Assembly (NCBI GenBank): GCA_021846685.1
Contig: JAJZWL010000001.1
Coordinates: forward strand, 73,018-137,017
Length of the DNA stretch: 64,000 bases
Source of the DNA: a bacterium
GTDB lineage: Bacteria; Patescibacteria; Dojkabacteria; JAKAPS01; JAJZLI01
Reading direction: 5' to 3'
The position numbers and the translations under genes were made by a program. Shown here piece after piece: positions 18,592-27,758 of the stretch. Numbering within the stretch: the first letter of the stretch is position 1; each line of letters starts with the position of its first letter. The notes beneath the pieces were generated by a model. The model saw nothing but the letters and a program-made list of their open reading frames with translations, ran no database searches and was not told the DNA's origin.

Positions 18592-19083
18592 ATGACTATG
18601 AATTTTAGCAATGAATTATTGTCAAATAGAACTGATGAAACTAAGGATGGTTTGAGTGTGGATGATTTAGGGGCTATTGAGGCATGTTTATTAGTAAAGA
18701 AAAAGATAGATACTGTTTTTTTATCTCCAGAAGAAATAAGAATTTTAAAAGACAAAGATAAATTACCTAAAGATTATATTGAATATATCCCTACAAAATC
18801 AAATAAGGTTGCTCAATTAGGTTCTATGGTCAGGATAAAACAGATTTTACGAGATGGATCCGTTATTGAAGAGGCAGTCATGATATTTAGTAGAATTACA
18901 TTTTTAGCAACTGATGGAGAATATGAAGTCGGAAATGAAGATGGTGTATCTAGATTTTATCCTATTGTTCCATATACCTCTCCTTTAGGAAGTGCTATTC
19001 TTGGACATATGGTTGGGGGAGATTATCTGGTGTGGCATTCAAATGATACTCAGTCAAAAGTTTCTATTCTAGAAATTGAATAA
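18592..19083 (+). CDS. GreA/GreB C-terminal-domain protein
   Basis: 163 residues. The last 80 match the FKBP-like C-terminal domain of GreA/GreB transcript-cleavage factors: AQLGSMVRIKQIL, then YTSPLGSAILGHMVGGDYLVW, where typical GreA reads SPLGRALLGKxxGD. The N-terminal part (about 1-75) lacks the long antiparallel coiled coil with the acidic tip that Gre factors push into the polymerase channel. It should therefore bind RNA polymerase (as Rnk does) without classical cleavage activity, an inference. Starts at 18592 and 18598 are both possible; a TATAAA box about 12 bases upstream favours a leaderless start. Confidence 0.65.
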   Translation: MTMNFSNELLSNRTDETKDGLSVDDLGAIEACLLVKKKIDTVFLSPEEIRILKDKDKLPKDYIEYIPTKSNKVAQLGSMVRIKQILRDGSVIEEAVMIFSRITFLATDGEYEVGNEDGVSRFYPIVPYTSPLGSAILGHMVGGDYLVWHSNDTQSKVSILEIE

Positions 19084-19089
19084 ATATTT

Positions 19090-19302
19090 TTATTTATTTA
19101 TTTCCTTTTCTTTATTTATAAGTATTCTGCCAAATACTACGTCTATTATTGCTAGTATAAAGAATAATGAGGCATGTTTTAATTGATATGTATCTGGGTG
19201 GTTATTAAATACTAATATATGTTGAAATCCTGGAATTAAATAATATATTGTAATTAATATAAAAATAACTGCAAGTATAATTACAATATTTTTTTTCTTC
19301 AT
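19090..19302 (-). CDS. Small two-helix membrane protein
   Basis: 70 residues with a positively charged start MKKK, a hydrophobic helix (about 5-24), a short loop and a second helix (about 43-60), ending in a charged tail. I do not recognise a family. It is convergent with the Gre-like gene and only six bases from its stop. The two-helix layout with charged ends argues for a real small membrane protein. Confidence 0.5.
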   Translation of the reverse strand: MKKKNIVIILAVIFILITIYYLIPGFQHILVFNNHPDTYQLKHASLFFILAIIDVVFGRILINKEKEINK

Positions 19303-19509
19303 TATTATATGTTATAAAGTTATGCGCTATAAGTAGATTTTATCAGATTATTTTAATACTTACAAACATAGGAATATCATAAATGATATAATCGAATGCG
19401 TAGTTAAAGGAATAAATTTTTGTAATAAAAAATATTTAATCTTCTGTATTAGTCTAAATATCCCCAATAATAAATGGAGTAATTCTATATTAATATAAAT
19501 ATGACATAT

Positions 19510-21015
19510 TTAATTTTCAAGTTCTCTTAAATTATTATAAAAATTAGAGATATCTGTTTGTAGTATATTTACATATGAGTTAATAGTTTGTATATTATTT
19601 TTTAATGTTTTTATATCTAATTTATAGTTAGTAATGTTTATTTGATTAGATAATGTGATAGATGAATTAATCCCACTTTTAATTAATGTTAGATGACTTA
19701 TATAACTATTATAATCATTTTTCATATTCGTCATGTAAATATTATTATTTATACATTGTGGTGAATTATTACTATGTGTATTAATACTATTTAAAAAGCC
19801 AATAGCTATATTAATAGCATTTGGATATTTAGATATTTGAGGTATGTTTAACCAGTATCCATTTACAAGTGATTTAGTCTTATTATAATCATTTAACATT
19901 TCTGTTGAATTTATTACATTATTTGTAGAAAGTCCTGAAAATATTAAATTGTTTTTATTTTGAACCCTGGCTATAGTGGTGGCATCCTTTATAAATGTAT
20001 AGTATATATTACTATTTCTATATTGAGTCTCTTCATCTCTTTGAGATTGTATATTATATATATTAGAATATTGAGAACTAATTTTGACTAATCCAGATGA
20101 GAGATAAGTTTTCCATGTAGTAGTAGTATTATTAAATAAATTTTGAGCTGGTGTAAGAATTACCTTATATCCATATTTATGTGCTAGATTGGCAAATAAT
20201 ATTTCATACTTTTTAGGATTTGAGGATTCTAATTTAGGGGTATTTGCTGAATTTTCATTATCATACATTACCCATTTTATGTTTGGATAAATACTTTTAT
20301 TTGCTATGCTTGCGGCAAAAGTAGCATAGCTAGTAAAGTCTTCTACTGCATTATCATTTCCAATAGAATATTTAGGTGTATGAACTATTACATATGTATT
20401 AGTATTATTAAAATCTTTTGTTATAAGAGCAGGGTCTAATTTTTGTATATCTGTTAATACATTATATGATATTAACCAATGTATATTATTGTTTGTAGTA
20501 GTCAAATTATTAATTTTACACAATTGAGTATTTTTCTTTGTAATTTCAAAATTTAAAATATTATTTAAATTGATAGCATTATTTTTATCGTTATTTTGAA
20601 AACTATTTTCAATCAAGAGATATATTTGGGCATAATATTTTGGTATTTGAAATCTATATATATGATAATCATTAAATATTCCCAAAACCATTTCCTTTAA
20701 CTTTGATATAGATACATTATTTTTATCTATACTATTTTGTAATTGTTCTAATGAATTTTCACTATTTTTAATACTATTTGTAATATTTGCTGCAGATTTA
20801 TTATCTTTAGATATAATATTTTTTGTTTCTAATGTAGTTAATTTCGCTTGTATTTTATTTAAAGAATTAATTCTTTGAGATATAAATCCATTTGCCTTCG
20901 AGATTAGTTGAACTGATTTGTTTTGCGTAGATCCTTGTGCATAGAGCACATTGGTACTTAATAGAGTTATGAGTGTTCCTATAATAAATATTTTTAATAT
21001 CAAATTGAGTTTCAT
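19510..21015 (-). CDS. Secreted Asn-rich protein, unknown function
   Basis: 501 residues with a convincing signal peptide: MKLNLILK, a hydrophobic core, and cleavage expected after LYAQG near residue 28. Residues about 30-110 are predicted coiled coil (SKANGFISQRINSLNKIQ and following heptads). The central part (about 170-400) contains short beta-alpha units such as YVIVHTPKY, IKWVMYDNENS and YKVILTPAQN that recall a TIM-barrel (glycoside-hydrolase-like) fold, but I cannot place catalytic residues. A second coiled coil ends the protein. It is rich in Asn and Thr. It is probably translated with the gene just upstream, four bases away. Confidence 0.6.
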   Translation of the reverse strand: MKLNLILKIFIIGTLITLLSTNVLYAQGSTQNKSVQLISKANGFISQRINSLNKIQAKLTTLETKNIISKDNKSAANITNSIKNSENSLEQLQNSIDKNNVSISKLKEMVLGIFNDYHIYRFQIPKYYAQIYLLIENSFQNNDKNNAINLNNILNFEITKKNTQLCKINNLTTTNNNIHWLISYNVLTDIQKLDPALITKDFNNTNTYVIVHTPKYSIGNDNAVEDFTSYATFAASIANKSIYPNIKWVMYDNENSANTPKLESSNPKKYEILFANLAHKYGYKVILTPAQNLFNNTTTTWKTYLSSGLVKISSQYSNIYNIQSQRDEETQYRNSNIYYTFIKDATTIARVQNKNNLIFSGLSTNNVINSTEMLNDYNKTKSLVNGYWLNIPQISKYPNAINIAIGFLNSINTHSNNSPQCINNNIYMTNMKNDYNSYISHLTLIKSGINSSITLSNQINITNYKLDIKTLKNNIQTINSYVNILQTDISNFYNNLRELEN

Positions 21016-21018
21016 TAC

Positions 21019-21414
21019 TTAATATTGTGATAAAATTAAGTTATATTGAACACTTCCCTGAGAATTATTTTTCTGAGAAAGTACAAAATCATTATATGCT
21101 TTATTAGATATACTACTTTCATTTGAAAGATTTTTCTTTTCTGCGTTTAAAATACTTAATGCCTGTGCGCTAGTTTTTGGCGTTATAATAGGGCTATTCA
21201 TTTGGTTGCTATTTTGATTTTTTAAAGTTATAGGTGGATTTGGAGTTATAGAATTAACATAAATTTCAAATAATATAATTAATATAAGTACTATTAGTAG
21301 TGATATAAATAAAATCATTACATGCTCAATTTTATTTTTTTTAGAGAATACTTTGTCATAAATAGTACTTTCTGAGTTAGTCTTTTCCTGAGGGTCTTGT
21401 GTTAAATTATCCAT
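21019..21414 (-). CDS. Single-pass membrane protein, unknown
   Basis: 131 residues: a hydrophilic N terminus (about 1-32), one strong transmembrane helix (VMILFISLLIVLILIILFE, about 33-51), and an Asn/Ser/Gln-rich extracytoplasmic tail. No recognised domain. It lies three bases before the secreted coiled-coil protein on the same strand, so the two probably form one operon and may act together at the cell surface. Confidence 0.55.
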   Translation of the reverse strand: MDNLTQDPQEKTNSESTIYDKVFSKKNKIEHVMILFISLLIVLILIILFEIYVNSITPNPPITLKNQNSNQMNSPIITPKTSAQALSILNAEKKNLSNESSISNKAYNDFVLSQKNNSQGSVQYNLILSQY

Positions 21415-21573
21415 ATATTTATTATATATCTTTATAATTACATATATATTTTATTATTTCAATATAACCTAAATAGAGTGTGTTCAGGAATCTTAAATGT
21501 ATATTAGTTGCAATATATACTGGATTTTAATCATGATTCATATACCCAATCGACAAACTTTATAAGATATGAT

Positions 21574-22401
21574 ATGCTCGTATTTATGATTATGCCAGAA
21601 GGAGAAATACCTAAAACAAAAGAAGCATTGACTCCTCAAGAAAGAGTTTCTATCTCTAATGATTTTTCATATGTAGTTGCAGATGTATTAAAAAGAGATC
21701 AAGACGATAAGACGCAAAAGGCATTGGCAGAATTTGTAGGGATATTCCCTGATGATCAAATTCGTGGGAGTAATGTATTGATTGTAGAATCCAAAGTCGG
21801 GGGAGAGATTGTAGAAATTAAATGTTCTTATGAAGGAGAGGCAGGTATTGCATACATGGCAAAGGATGGATATTATTTTCTAGGAAAGGTTCTTGATTAT
21901 TCAAGTTCAGATAAAGTAAGACATGCTGTTATTGCAAATTCTGATTGTATACAGATTCCTGAAGTATCTCAACTTGTGGATGCTTTGGCACAAAGTGATT
22001 TGACTGATCAAAGTACACAATTTAGTAAGGAGAGTAGATCTATTGAATCTCAAAATCCAGAACTTTTTTATCCTTCTAAAGATTTGGGATACTTAGTAAT
22101 AGATTTATTACAGAGGTTCCCAGGTTCTATTACACTTGATAGTGCTTTGGAATTAGCAAATATAATATCTGTTCCAGAGATTAGACGAGTTGTGAATGCT
22201 TATATATCAGAAGTTTTAAATGAAGAAATTAGTCCAGAAAAAATGAAAGAACTTAATTCAAGAAGAATTGAGTATCCATCAAGCATTATTTATCCTGATA
22301 AAGATTTAGCATATAATGCTACTGAAAATCGATTATCTGGATTACCTTTTCAAATTCCTGAAATTGCCAGGGTTGTAAATGAAATAGTTAGAAGTAAATA
22401 A
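21574..22401 (+). CDS. Hypothetical protein
   Basis: About 275 residues, largely acidic and without signal peptide or membrane helix. Two stretches look internally similar: NPELFYPSKDLGYLVIDLL and IEYPSSIIYPDKDLAYNAT, each followed by IPEIxRVVNxxxxE (VPEIRRVVNAYISE and IPEIARVVNEIVRS). This suggests a duplicated helical unit. No family recognised. The frame is open from a TTG at 21508. ATGs occur at 21574, 21586 and 21592; I chose 21574 because a TATAAG box ends eight bases before it. Confidence 0.5.
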   Translation: MLVFMIMPEGEIPKTKEALTPQERVSISNDFSYVVADVLKRDQDDKTQKALAEFVGIFPDDQIRGSNVLIVESKVGGEIVEIKCSYEGEAGIAYMAKDGYYFLGKVLDYSSSDKVRHAVIANSDCIQIPEVSQLVDALAQSDLTDQSTQFSKESRSIESQNPELFYPSKDLGYLVIDLLQRFPGSITLDSALELANIISVPEIRRVVNAYISEVLNEEISPEKMKELNSRRIEYPSSIIYPDKDLAYNATENRLSGLPFQIPEIARVVNEIVRSK

Positions 22402-22518
22402 TTAAAATTATCTACTATACTATTCTCCTATTCTCTAATTTCATATTAAACAAAATCATAGAGCTTATATTATAAGAAGATATAGTGTAAATTGAAAGAT
22501 ATATAATATATAACATAT

Positions 22519-24399
22519 ATGAATACTTTAGCCTTTACTGAAAATTTTGGATTATCAGTCCCAATATCTGCATTAAGGGTAGAAAATGATTTTGGTATAG
22601 GGGATATATCTTCTGCTTATAAATTTATAGATTTTCTTCATAAAAGTAAATGTACTGTGTGGAAAATGTTACCTATTAATGCAACATCTACATCTGGGTT
22701 TAATAGTCCTTATAGTGCAGAAAGTGCTTTTGCTTTAGATTTTTTATACATAGATATAATGAATCTTGAAGATATTAATTCAGAACTTTTTGCGGAAGGA
22801 AGGAAAAAATCAGATAATAAAAGAGTTGAATTTGAATCTGTGAGAAAATTAAAAATTAAAATTATTCAAAAAGCTTTTAAAAATTTTTATTTAAATGTAT
22901 ATAATAAAGATACTCAAAGGACAGATAGTTTTAATAAATTTATAGATAAAGAAAAATTTTGGCTGGATAATTATGCTATTTATAAAGTTATACAAGAAGA
23001 ATTCGGATATATATATCAAAATTTATGGCCAAAAGAATTAAAGGATTATGATACAGAATATATAGAAATGTATTCACATAAAAATAAATATGATATCCTT
23101 TTATATAAATATATTCAATGGATTATTCATATTCAATTTATAAATTTAAAAAAATATGCCAATAAAAATGGTGTATCTTTAATAGGTGATTTTCCTGCAT
23201 TTCTAGATTCAAATAGTTCAGATATATGGGGAAATAGGAATTATTTTAATGTTGATGAAAATCTAAAGCCATATGTATATGTAGGTCATCCTCCTGATCA
23301 ATTTAATTCTAAAGGACAAATTTGGAAATTAGCTATTCCTGATTGGAATAGTCAAAAAAAAGATGATTATTATTGGTATAAAAGTAGAATTAATAAATTA
23401 ATAAATTATTTTGATGGGCTAAGATTAGATTACTTTATGTTTTATACGGAATATTATGTGATAGATTTAGATAAAAAAGCTACAGAAGGGAGGTGGGTTA
23501 AAGGTCCCGGAGAAAGTTTTATCAGTAAAGTATTAAATTCTATAAGTGACAATAATGCATTTAAATTTTTTGCCGAAATTCCTGTAATTGACCCAGATAA
23601 ACATTTTATAGATAAAAAAATTATAGATAATTTAAATAAAGTTTTAAAAAAAATGGGATGTGAAGTATATACTATCTTTGCATTTGATTATAAATTCTTA
23701 TTAAATTTATCTGATAAGAATTTAATCTCACTAGAAACAACCACTCATGATATGCCTCCATTAAAGTCTTATTGGCATAAGCTTCCTGAATATAAGAAAA
23801 AATATATTTTAAATAAATTAAATATTAGTATTAATAATATAGATATTCTTAATAATGATCTGACTTGGAAAATATTTAATGAAATTGTACTTCTAAATGC
23901 TCATAATGTTATTTTCCCAATTCAAGATATACTAGGAACAGAGGAGCAAATAAATATTCCAGGAACTACAAATTCTACGAATTGGGGATTTAGGTTAAGT
24001 GAAAATATAGAAGATTTATTGCTAAACAAAGAATTAATAAAAAAGATGATTAATCTTTCTTCTATTTCTAATAGAGGGTTCTTTTATAAAGATTTTTCAG
24101 TAAAGACATTACCTTTGATTGATAAGGGAGTTGAAAGGAGAATTAATCTAGGTGAGAAGTTTATTATTTGGGTTTTTTCTGAAAAAAAAGATGAAATTAA
24201 TATTTTAACAGATATTTCAGTTAAAGGATCCAATAATAGTAGAATGAAAAAATTTTCATTAAAACATCGTCAATATATCAATAATGGTTACTTATATAAG
24301 AAAATTATTATTCCTTCAAATAGAGGTGAATTTAAATTAAGTTTAGAGAAAAAAAGTATTGAGACTCAAAATGATTGGATAAAAATAATAGTTGTTTAA
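22519..24399 (+). CDS. malQ: 4-alpha-glucanotransferase (amylomaltase, GH77)
   Basis: 626 residues. GH77 enzymes transfer alpha-1,4-glucan chains in glycogen or maltodextrin use. The N terminus has the expected GFNSPYSAESAFALDFLYID. The catalytic nucleophile lies in FDGLRLDYF (about 300-308), the acid/base Glu in FFAEIPVIDP (about 352-361), and the third acidic site in TTHDMPPLKSYW (about 413-424). The usual QDxLG motif is seen as IQDILGTEEQIN. About 90 residues after the barrel (from about 535) form an extra beta-rich tail not typical of bacterial MalQ. It is a lone gene ending at a bidirectional stem-loop. Confidence 0.88.
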   Translation: MNTLAFTENFGLSVPISALRVENDFGIGDISSAYKFIDFLHKSKCTVWKMLPINATSTSGFNSPYSAESAFALDFLYIDIMNLEDINSELFAEGRKKSDNKRVEFESVRKLKIKIIQKAFKNFYLNVYNKDTQRTDSFNKFIDKEKFWLDNYAIYKVIQEEFGYIYQNLWPKELKDYDTEYIEMYSHKNKYDILLYKYIQWIIHIQFINLKKYANKNGVSLIGDFPAFLDSNSSDIWGNRNYFNVDENLKPYVYVGHPPDQFNSKGQIWKLAIPDWNSQKKDDYYWYKSRINKLINYFDGLRLDYFMFYTEYYVIDLDKKATEGRWVKGPGESFISKVLNSISDNNAFKFFAEIPVIDPDKHFIDKKIIDNLNKVLKKMGCEVYTIFAFDYKFLLNLSDKNLISLETTTHDMPPLKSYWHKLPEYKKKYILNKLNISINNIDILNNDLTWKIFNEIVLLNAHNVIFPIQDILGTEEQINIPGTTNSTNWGFRLSENIEDLLLNKELIKKMINLSSISNRGFFYKDFSVKTLPLIDKGVERRINLGEKFIIWVFSEKKDEINILTDISVKGSNNSRMKKFSLKHRQYINNGYLYKKIIIPSNRGEFKLSLEKKSIETQNDWIKIIVV

Positions 24400-24426
24400 G
24401 TAAGTTTGTGAGATTATATGATGAAG

Positions 24427-24455
24427 AATCTATTTAGACTGGTACTAAATAGATT
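24427..24455. terminator. Bidirectional stem-loop between malQ and HAD gene
   Basis: A perfect 11-base stem, AATCTATTTAG (24427-24437) and CTAAATAGATT (24445-24455), with a 7-base loop lies between two convergent genes. The flanks are A/T-rich but without a long T run. Position and symmetry suit a shared terminator. Confidence 0.55.
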
Positions 24456-24490
24456 ATTATAGTTAATAACAGAAATGTATTTGTGATTCT

Positions 24491-25063
24491 CTATATTATA
24501 TCTTCTAAAGAATATATTCTTTTTACTTTATTAGGTATCTTATATCTATTCCATGGTTGGTCAAATAAATAAACCTTACTATTGCTATTCTGACATACAT
24601 CTATTACATTATCGATTGAGTCATCTATAAATATATCTATATGAAGGGCATTACATATATCTGATTTTAGAAACTTATTTCCATTAAATTTATTTATAAA
24701 ATGTATACTTTCAAATTTAGAGTGAAAAATATCTTTAATAGGTTCGATTGTTTCTTCATAAAATATACGATCCCTTGCTGTAATAATATACAGTTCATTA
24801 TATTTAGATAATTCATTAATTCCTTTAATAGAACTTTTTATTGGTCTTAATTTTTTGAAATATTGACTATTATAAAATTCTTCAAAGAGTTTTTCTGTTG
24901 CTTCTTCTGGAATATTAAGCAATTTGGCAATTTCATATTCTATAATATGCTCTTTCTTCATAGAAAGGTTTAATTTGAGATTTAGAAACGCAATAAGTTC
25001 ATTAGCAAAATCTATAATTACGTCATCTAAATCGATCCCTATTTTTTTATTAAAAATTTTCAT
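24491..25063 (-). CDS. HAD-family 5'-nucleotidase-like phosphatase
   Basis: 190 residues resembling the 5'(3')-deoxyribonucleotidase (NT5C) branch of HAD hydrolases. HAD motif I is IGIDLDDVIIDF (about 8-19) with the nucleophile and acid/base aspartates. Motif II is YIITARDR (about 93-100), and motif IV is IDIFIDDSIDNV (about 147-158). It probably dephosphorylates a nucleoside monophosphate, though the substrate cannot be fixed from sequence. It is convergent with malQ. Confidence 0.75.
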   Translation of the reverse strand: MKIFNKKIGIDLDDVIIDFANELIAFLNLKLNLSMKKEHIIEYEIAKLLNIPEEATEKLFEEFYNSQYFKKLRPIKSSIKGINELSKYNELYIITARDRIFYEETIEPIKDIFHSKFESIHFINKFNGNKFLKSDICNALHIDIFIDDSIDNVIDVCQNSNSKVYLFDQPWNRYKIPNKVKRIYSLEDII

Positions 25064-25192
25064 TTTATTAAGTAATTAAATATTCTTTATTTATCTATAT
25101 TGATCCAGTATTTAAAAATGAGTAATCATATTAAAATTATTCTATGTTTGTCATAATATATAAAATCTATTAATTAGGTAAATTTATGTAAA

Positions 25193-25954
25193 CTAACTCT
25201 TATCTAAAAGTTCTATTAATGATAATTTTAGATGAGGAATAATATTTCTTTGTCTCAAAGGAAGGAATTTATTCAAATCATTCTTTAATTTTTTATCATT
25301 AAAAATTTGAACTCTTTTTTTTATTTCTTCTAATGTTACAATATTTTCATATAATTTCATTTTTTTGGACAATAATTCATAGTCTATTTTTACACCACGA
25401 CTAAGTAAAAGCCATATATCAAATATATCTCTTCCTTTAGACCTTGTCATTAATGCTCTAATCTTTTCTGATAATATTTCAGAAACTCCAAATACTTTAA
25501 TAATTGATGAATAGGGTATAGGCATTGAGGATTTTAGTAAAGAAGTATTTTCTTCTAACCATTCTTCTTGAGTGTTGATATCAATTCTTATATTTAATGG
25601 TTGAGATAATAAGCTATTCTCATATTTCAGTTTTGCTTTGAAATTGTCATACTTATTCACAATAATGTCTAATCTTATTCCAGGTAAGAAATTTTGAATA
25701 TCCTTCGTACTTTTTTCAAATAATATTTCTAAATCTGAATAAGATAATTTAGAATCAAAATCAAGATCTTCACTAAAACGTATTGAATCATATACTAATC
25801 TTAATGCAGTTCCTCCTTTAAAGAAAATCTTATCACTATTTTTTGTTTGATATAAAGCTCCTAGGAAAACTAACTGAATATATTCCCTAATAATAGTATA
25901 TTCATCAATTTCCCAATTAGAAGAATATTTTTTGAAATCTATATCATTGATCAT
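25193..25954 (-). CDS. AbiEii-type nucleotidyltransferase toxin
   Basis: 253 residues of the AbiEii/MNT-like nucleotidyltransferase family, the toxin of type IV toxin-antitoxin and abortive-infection systems. The active-site motifs are FKGGTALRLVY (about 44-54) and RFSEDLDFD (about 58-66), the latter supplying the metal-binding aspartates. SKGRDIFDIWLLLSRG (about 171-186) is the conserved C-terminal motif. In studied members the enzyme modifies tRNA acceptor ends. That is notable here because the module sits behind a tRNA-Ser 3'-end copy. The start overlaps the upstream antitoxin stop by four bases. Confidence 0.85.
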   Translation of the reverse strand: MINDIDFKKYSSNWEIDEYTIIREYIQLVFLGALYQTKNSDKIFFKGGTALRLVYDSIRFSEDLDFDSKLSYSDLEILFEKSTKDIQNFLPGIRLDIIVNKYDNFKAKLKYENSLLSQPLNIRIDINTQEEWLEENTSLLKSSMPIPYSSIIKVFGVSEILSEKIRALMTRSKGRDIFDIWLLLSRGVKIDYELLSKKMKLYENIVTLEEIKKRVQIFNDKKLKNDLNKFLPLRQRNIIPHLKLSLIELLDKS

Positions 25955-26532
25955 GTTATTATATTATTAAATAATTTATTAAAAGGTTTCGAATTTACTG
26001 TTGATGCTATCTGTTTTAGCTTTTTTATGTCTATTTCCGAAAGATCCCATTCATCATAGTTTAGATCATTTCCTCTTAAAGATGCAAAATATATACTGTC
26101 AATAATTGTTTTTTCTTTAGATGCAATATTGAATTCTATATTTTTATTATCAGTGTAAAAAAGAGATGTTTTTATTTTACTATATTTATATTCTTTATTA
26201 TTAAAGATAAATGCTTTTGCTTCCTTAGTTGATATTGATGTTATTGTAAATGGTGACTGATTAACAATTCCATAATATGCTAAGGCTGTATCCAATGAAA
26301 TATAAGATGGATTGTAGATACTATTTGCTATTGAAAAATCAGAAGGAGTTTCATCTTTAATGTAATAAAGTCCTCTTTTTATACTAATTAATAATCCTTT
26401 TTTCAACATTCTACTAATAAGAATTATTAGGTACCTGCTATTATTAATATCAAGAAGATTTCTAATATCTTGAGTAGTAAAGGTATCTTTTTTAGTATTT
26501 TTCAGTTTTATATAAGTATCTAATATTTTCAT
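25951..26532 (-). CDS. AbiEi-type antitoxin
   Basis: 193 residues: an N-terminal winged helix (about 12-60, with TTQDIRNLLDINNSRYLIIL), a wing/linker with KRGLYYIKD, then the AbiEi core (ISLDTALAYYGIVNQSPFTI). AbiEi proteins repress their own promoter and neutralise the AbiEii enzyme. The gene is first in a two-gene operon. A strong promoter ends a few bases before the ATG, so the message is nearly leaderless. Sequence similarity to the second AbiEi-like protein at 39.4 kb is visible but low, so the two modules are not recent copies. Confidence 0.8.
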   Translation of the reverse strand: MKILDTYIKLKNTKKDTFTTQDIRNLLDINNSRYLIILISRMLKKGLLISIKRGLYYIKDETPSDFSIANSIYNPSYISLDTALAYYGIVNQSPFTITSISTKEAKAFIFNNKEYKYSKIKTSLFYTDNKNIEFNIASKEKTIIDSIYFASLRGNDLNYDEWDLSEIDIKKLKQIASTVNSKPFNKLFNNIIT

Positions 26533-26555
26533 ACATTGTAATTAATATACATTAT

Positions 26556-26583
26556 TGTATACTAACTCCAGCATATATGTCAA
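26556..26583 (-). promoter_or_regulatory. Promoter of AbiE module
   Basis: On the minus strand TTGACA (26578-26583) is followed after 16 bases by TATACA (26556-26561). The -35 box is the exact point where the leader shared with the tRNA-Ser(TGA) locus ends. Confidence 0.7.
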
Positions 26584-26685
26584 TTAAAGAATATTTTTTA
26601 CTATAGATAATAAATTATATAAGTTTATATATAGACTATATAAGAATATAGTGTGGAAATTTTAAATTAAGATATATTTACTTCG
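26578..26685 (-). repeat. Leader copy 1, also found after tRNA-Ser(TGA)
   Basis: On the minus strand about 108 bases from CCCGAAGT to TTGACA match 45242-45350 (+) with about seven differences and one single-base insertion (roughly 93% by hand alignment). The copy starts at a tRNA-Ser 3'-end mimic here and at the real tRNA-Ser(TGA) 3' end there. Confidence 0.9.
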
Positions 26686-26714
26686 GGAGACAGTAAACGC
26701 TATTCGAACTTTTA
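26680..26714 (-). repeat. tRNA-Ser 3'-end mimic, site F
   Basis: Minus strand: AAAAGTTCGAATAGCG, then TTTACTGTCTCCCGAAGT. It keeps the T-loop and the CTCCCGA end of tRNA-Ser plus the AAGT tag of tRNA-Ser(TGA), and is nearly identical to site G at 45.97 kb. There is no 5' tRNA half. It precedes the AbiE module. Confidence 0.75.
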
Positions 26715-26717
26715 GGA

Positions 26718-26760
26718 TTGACATATCAAGGAGTTCCTAATATACTAGGAACTAGGAACT
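26718..26760 (+). promoter_or_regulatory. Promoter with overlapping operator
   Basis: TTGACA (26718-26723) and TATACT (26741-26746) are 17 bases apart. A perfect inverted repeat AGTTCCTA (26732-26739) and TAGGAACT (26746-26753) brackets the -10, and a third AGGAACT follows directly (26754-26760). A repressor bound here would block RNA polymerase. The winged-helix protein encoded just downstream is the obvious candidate. Confidence 0.7.
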
Positions 26761-26777
26761 TGTATTAATTTAAAATT

Positions 26778-27758
26778 ATGAAACAAACAACTTCTGAGAA
26801 AATAATAGAGTATATAAATAAATTTGGCAGAGCTACTGGAAAAGAGCTATCTGACGCTATTCCCGCCATCACTAGTAGAGCTATAAGAAAACAGTTGAAA
26901 TCTATGCTCGAGAAAAATATTCTTGAGAAGATAGGGAAACCTCCTAAAGTGTATTATCTTATTGCAACCAGTAAAAATGTACCTAATCCAGTTTTAATTA
27001 ATAAAAGTGTAATGGCACTTATCAATGATAGATATTTATATATATCTCCCACTGGCAAGATGAAGGAAGGTTTAGATGGGTTTGTTATGTGGTGTGAATA
27101 CACTCACCAAGATATAAAAAATACTTCGATTAAATATCTAGAAACAATAAAAAAATATGATCAATTTAAGAAAAATAGCCTTATAGATGGAATGCCCAAA
27201 ATGAAGAGTACTTTTGATCCTGTTTTTGTAGACAAACTTTTTTATTTAGATTTTTATAGTATAGAGAGATTTGGAAAAACAAAGCTCGGTCAAATGCTTC
27301 TTTATTCAAAACAAAGTCAAAATAAAGCACTTATACAAAAATTAATAGCTACTATCCGCCCTAAAATCATAAAAGTTATTGAGGATTATAATATTGATGG
27401 AGTATTATTTATACCACCAACTGTAAAAAGAGAAATACAATTTATGAAAGAATTAGAAAAATTTCTGAAATTACCAATAAAAAGAATATCTGTCACAAAA
27501 ATAAAAACAGAAATTATTATTCCTCAAAAAACATTATCAAAACTTGAAGATAGAGTTGAAAATGCTAAACGCACTATAATGGTAGATGATTTTGATTTAT
27601 ATACCAATATACTGATTATTGACGACGCTGTAGGCTCGGGTGCAACATTAAATGAAACAGCAAAACAAATAAAAAATAAACATATAGTAAGAGGAGATAT
27701 AATTGGACTTGCAATAACAGGGAGTTTTAAAGGATTTGATATTATTAGTGAAGTATAA
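26778..27758 (+). CDS. Winged-helix phosphoribosyltransferase-domain protein
   Basis: 326 residues. An N-terminal winged helix (about 1-65, KELSDAIPAITSRAIRKQLK) is fused to a ComF-like type I phosphoribosyltransferase domain. The PRPP-binding loop is ILIIDDAVGSGATLNET (about 274-290), an acidic pair followed by the GSGAT loop. Phosphoribosyltransferase folds fused to HTH domains are often ligand-sensing regulators (PurR-type). Here the operator overlapping its own promoter supports autoregulation. Its presence beside site F suggests it may belong to the accessory region. The function is uncertain. Confidence 0.65.
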   Translation: MKQTTSEKIIEYINKFGRATGKELSDAIPAITSRAIRKQLKSMLEKNILEKIGKPPKVYYLIATSKNVPNPVLINKSVMALINDRYLYISPTGKMKEGLDGFVMWCEYTHQDIKNTSIKYLETIKKYDQFKKNSLIDGMPKMKSTFDPVFVDKLFYLDFYSIERFGKTKLGQMLLYSKQSQNKALIQKLIATIRPKIIKVIEDYNIDGVLFIPPTVKREIQFMKELEKFLKLPIKRISVTKIKTEIIIPQKTLSKLEDRVENAKRTIMVDDFDLYTNILIIDDAVGSGATLNETAKQIKNKHIVRGDIIGLAITGSFKGFDIISEV

